Assembly (NCBI GenBank): GCA_905221605.1 | Contig: CAJNDS010002366.1 | Coordinates: forward strand, 326,001 to 390,000 | Origin: Symbiodinium natans | Lineage: Eukaryota; Sar; Dinophyceae; Suessiales; Symbiodiniaceae | Direction: 5' to 3' | Length of the DNA stretch: 64,000 nucleotides | Translations under genes and position numbers: made by a program | Shown here: in pieces, positions 34,701 through 37,700 of the stretch | How positions within the stretch are numbered: the stretch's first letter is position 1 | Layout of the letters: each line of letters starts with the position of its first letter | The notes under the pieces: generated by a model | Databases searched by the model: none | Seen by the model: the letters and a program-made list of their open reading frames with translations, nothing else | What the model was told of the DNA's origin: nothing

Positions 34701-37700
34701 GTAAATAAAGCTCCCCTCAGCCCAAGACTCAATATCCTGAAGCCCTGAAGAGCAATGACCTCCCTTAGGATTTCCGGTGCAGTACATACAGCATCACAAA
34801 AAAGTTACAAAGTAGTTGTGCCTTGTACCTGCAGCGGGCCGAAACGTGAAAAGAAGCTTGTGCCGACGACACGAACCTAAGCGGACGCGCATCAAAACGC
34901 ATCGGTGCCGAGCGACCGAAGCCGACTCCACCGCATCTCAGGGTTTCCAGGGCGTGGTCAGAGGGAACCCTATAGAGGCCAAAGTACTTTCGGCAATGCT
35001 TCATTCCAGAGTGAGCAAGGAAGTATGCTTCCTTCAGTTTCTGGACAGGAGCCACCCTTGACAGCACAAGGCAAACACCGGCTACGCTCCGTCAAGCAAT
35101 GCCAGATAGGTCGACGGGACAAGATCGCTTGGGAAGGGAATGGCGAGGACAAGCCAAACCTGAGAGCAAACATCAACAGCCAGAAACGGTTTGAGGGTTT
35201 ACGATATTAGGGCCACCTTACTGGGGTCCCTACTACAAGGGGATCCTACTATTTTGGGTATATATTGGGGGGTCCCTTATTCTCATAAACCCTCATGTGG
35301 ATGACACGGAGCTTAGACGTGGTCCCCGCGACGCGCCCAGTTGGCAGCACAGGCCCAGAACGCCTCCAACCGCCTGGGTGCCGAACCCATACGGGTTTTA
35401 GGGTTTAGGGTTTAGGGTTTGGGGTTTAGTAGTTTAGGGTTTAGGGTTTAGGGTTTAGGGTTCAGGGACCTGCCAACCGCCAAAACCCGAAACCCGGAAC
35501 CCAAAAGCCTCACACATCCCCGGACCCACGCTTGGCAGAGGCAAATGAGAAGCTTTTCAGCGAGAGAAGAGCCGCCTTCCAGCTGGAGGCGAGTTTGATC
35601 AGGTTTCTAGATGTGGGGGGTTTGCGAGAATAAGCGGCCCCTCATATAGACCCCCAAATAGTAGGACTCCCTTATAATAAGGACCCCAATAAGGCACCCC
35701 TATTTTCGGAAGCCCTCATGCTTACAAGAGCGGTTTATAGGCAATGGTTTTAGGCCTACTCTTTGTAGAGGGGATCTGCCAGATGCAATAAGGATGGTGG
35801 CTGTGCGGCTTCCATGGGCTTCGGCATCGGACTTGTAGACGATGCTTTTGGGGATCTCGGGGTGCTGGGTGTGCTGTTTAGGGTTTAGGATTTAGGGTTT
35901 AGGGGTTTAGGGGTTTAGGGGTTTAGGGGTTTAGGGGTTTAGGGGTTTAGGGGTTTAGGAGTTTAGGAGTTTAGGGGTTTAGAGTTTAGGGTTAGGGGTT
36001 TAGGGTTTACGGTTGACGTCCGCTTGCTTCATCTGTTCGGCTCGGGGCCGAGTGGATCTTTGCTTCAGGGGGAAGCCGCGGAAGGCCGAGGTTCCCCCTT
36101 TGTTCTTGCTGGTTCCCGAGTTGAGGTCCGAATTTGGTTTTGCATCCCGCGGCATTCATAGACCCTGTTTGTCTCCGGAGACCCAGGCACACACCCACTT
36201 AAATGGAAAGAACTCGAGCCCTCCAACGCAGGGCTCAATCGCGTGAGGTGCTCAGGACGGATTGTGGAGTTCATCTTCAAACCCCACCGCAAATTTCTAA
36301 GCCCCATTGAGCCCCAATGCGAGAACCCATTCAACATCCCTGCAAAGGATAGCAAACACAAGCACAACCCCTAAACCCTAAACCCTAATCCCTAAACCCT
36401 AAACCCTAAACCCTAAACCCTAAACCCTAAACCCTAAACCACCCCCCTGCATCCACCAGGTCAAGGTCCAGTCGGCCCAAGATCAGCTGGACCGTGCCCG
36501 AATCGAGCATCCCGGTTCTGAACTTCCACGTTTGCATGTTCAGGGCTCATTAGAGATATTGGCAAGTGTATAGGAATACCCGGAAAAAAACACCTCACAT
36601 GCTAAGTACGTCAACATATCCTGAGGCTTCTGGGTCCTTGCCCTTTCAGCGATGAAATGTGCGGCACGTCCTGGGTGTTTGTCAGATTTAGAGTTTCACT
36701 GTGCACACCATGCCGGTTTTCAGGACTTGCCCTAAACCCTAAGCCCGAAACCCTAAATCCTAAACCCTAGGATGTGATTTTGGATTGAAGCTTCTGGCGC
36801 AGGCCTTCAGAACTTAGTGATCTGGGTGTCATGTCTTCATCTTGAATCTCCTGGAGCAAAAGGCGTTTCGTGAACCGTTCAGGAACGATACGCACCAAAC
36901 TGCGCCCAAGAGCCTAAACTCACATTGTCACAAACTACGAGGCAGCTGCACCGAGATGATCAGAAGCGCAAGGAAGCCAACGTCATCAAGAATTCCATCA
37001 AGGCCCTGAGCACTTTGCGCTGAGGGCTTGGCTTTGGACTGATTGCGGGTGTGAGAGCCGATGTGGGAGTTATTATGACTTTGAGTCTCATGATGGATGT
37101 AGAGTTTGCAGAGTAAAGGTTTCGAACAAAAAAAGCTTTGTAGACGCTGAACGTCTGAGGGTCATGCTTGACCTTTGGGGTGCGCGTATGAGGGGGCCGC
37201 GACCCTAAACCCTAAAGCCTAACCCTAAACCCTGAAGCCTAACCCTAAACCCTCAACCCAATCCTCGATCTTAAAGTGCTGTCTCGTGTAGAGGCACTGC
37301 AGATGGAGATGCAGAAGTCTCGGCAACGGTTCGACTACCTGAGGGCACTCTTTGAGTCGGAGCAGGCGCAAGTCTCTGGGGACTAAATGAACCCTAAAAG
37401 GGTTTAGGGTCCGTATACCTGTCAAAGGGAGTTTAGTAGTATAGGGTATATGCCCCAATCCTCGGGTTCATTTGCTTTGGGAGGATCTGGGCACAGGGAC
37501 AGCTGTGATGTCTGACCATGATCCCGGCATGAGCCCCTCATGCCCAAGGTTGAGCTGGCGACGCGAGTGCAAGCAAAGTCGCGGGAGCTGAAGAATCGAC
37601 GCAGGAGTTTGGCCAGCACCTTCGTGGCTTGGTCGCATCTAAGAAGCTCAGGTCGTATGGCTGCGCATTACCTACACATGGGTAGCTTCCTAAACTAGGA

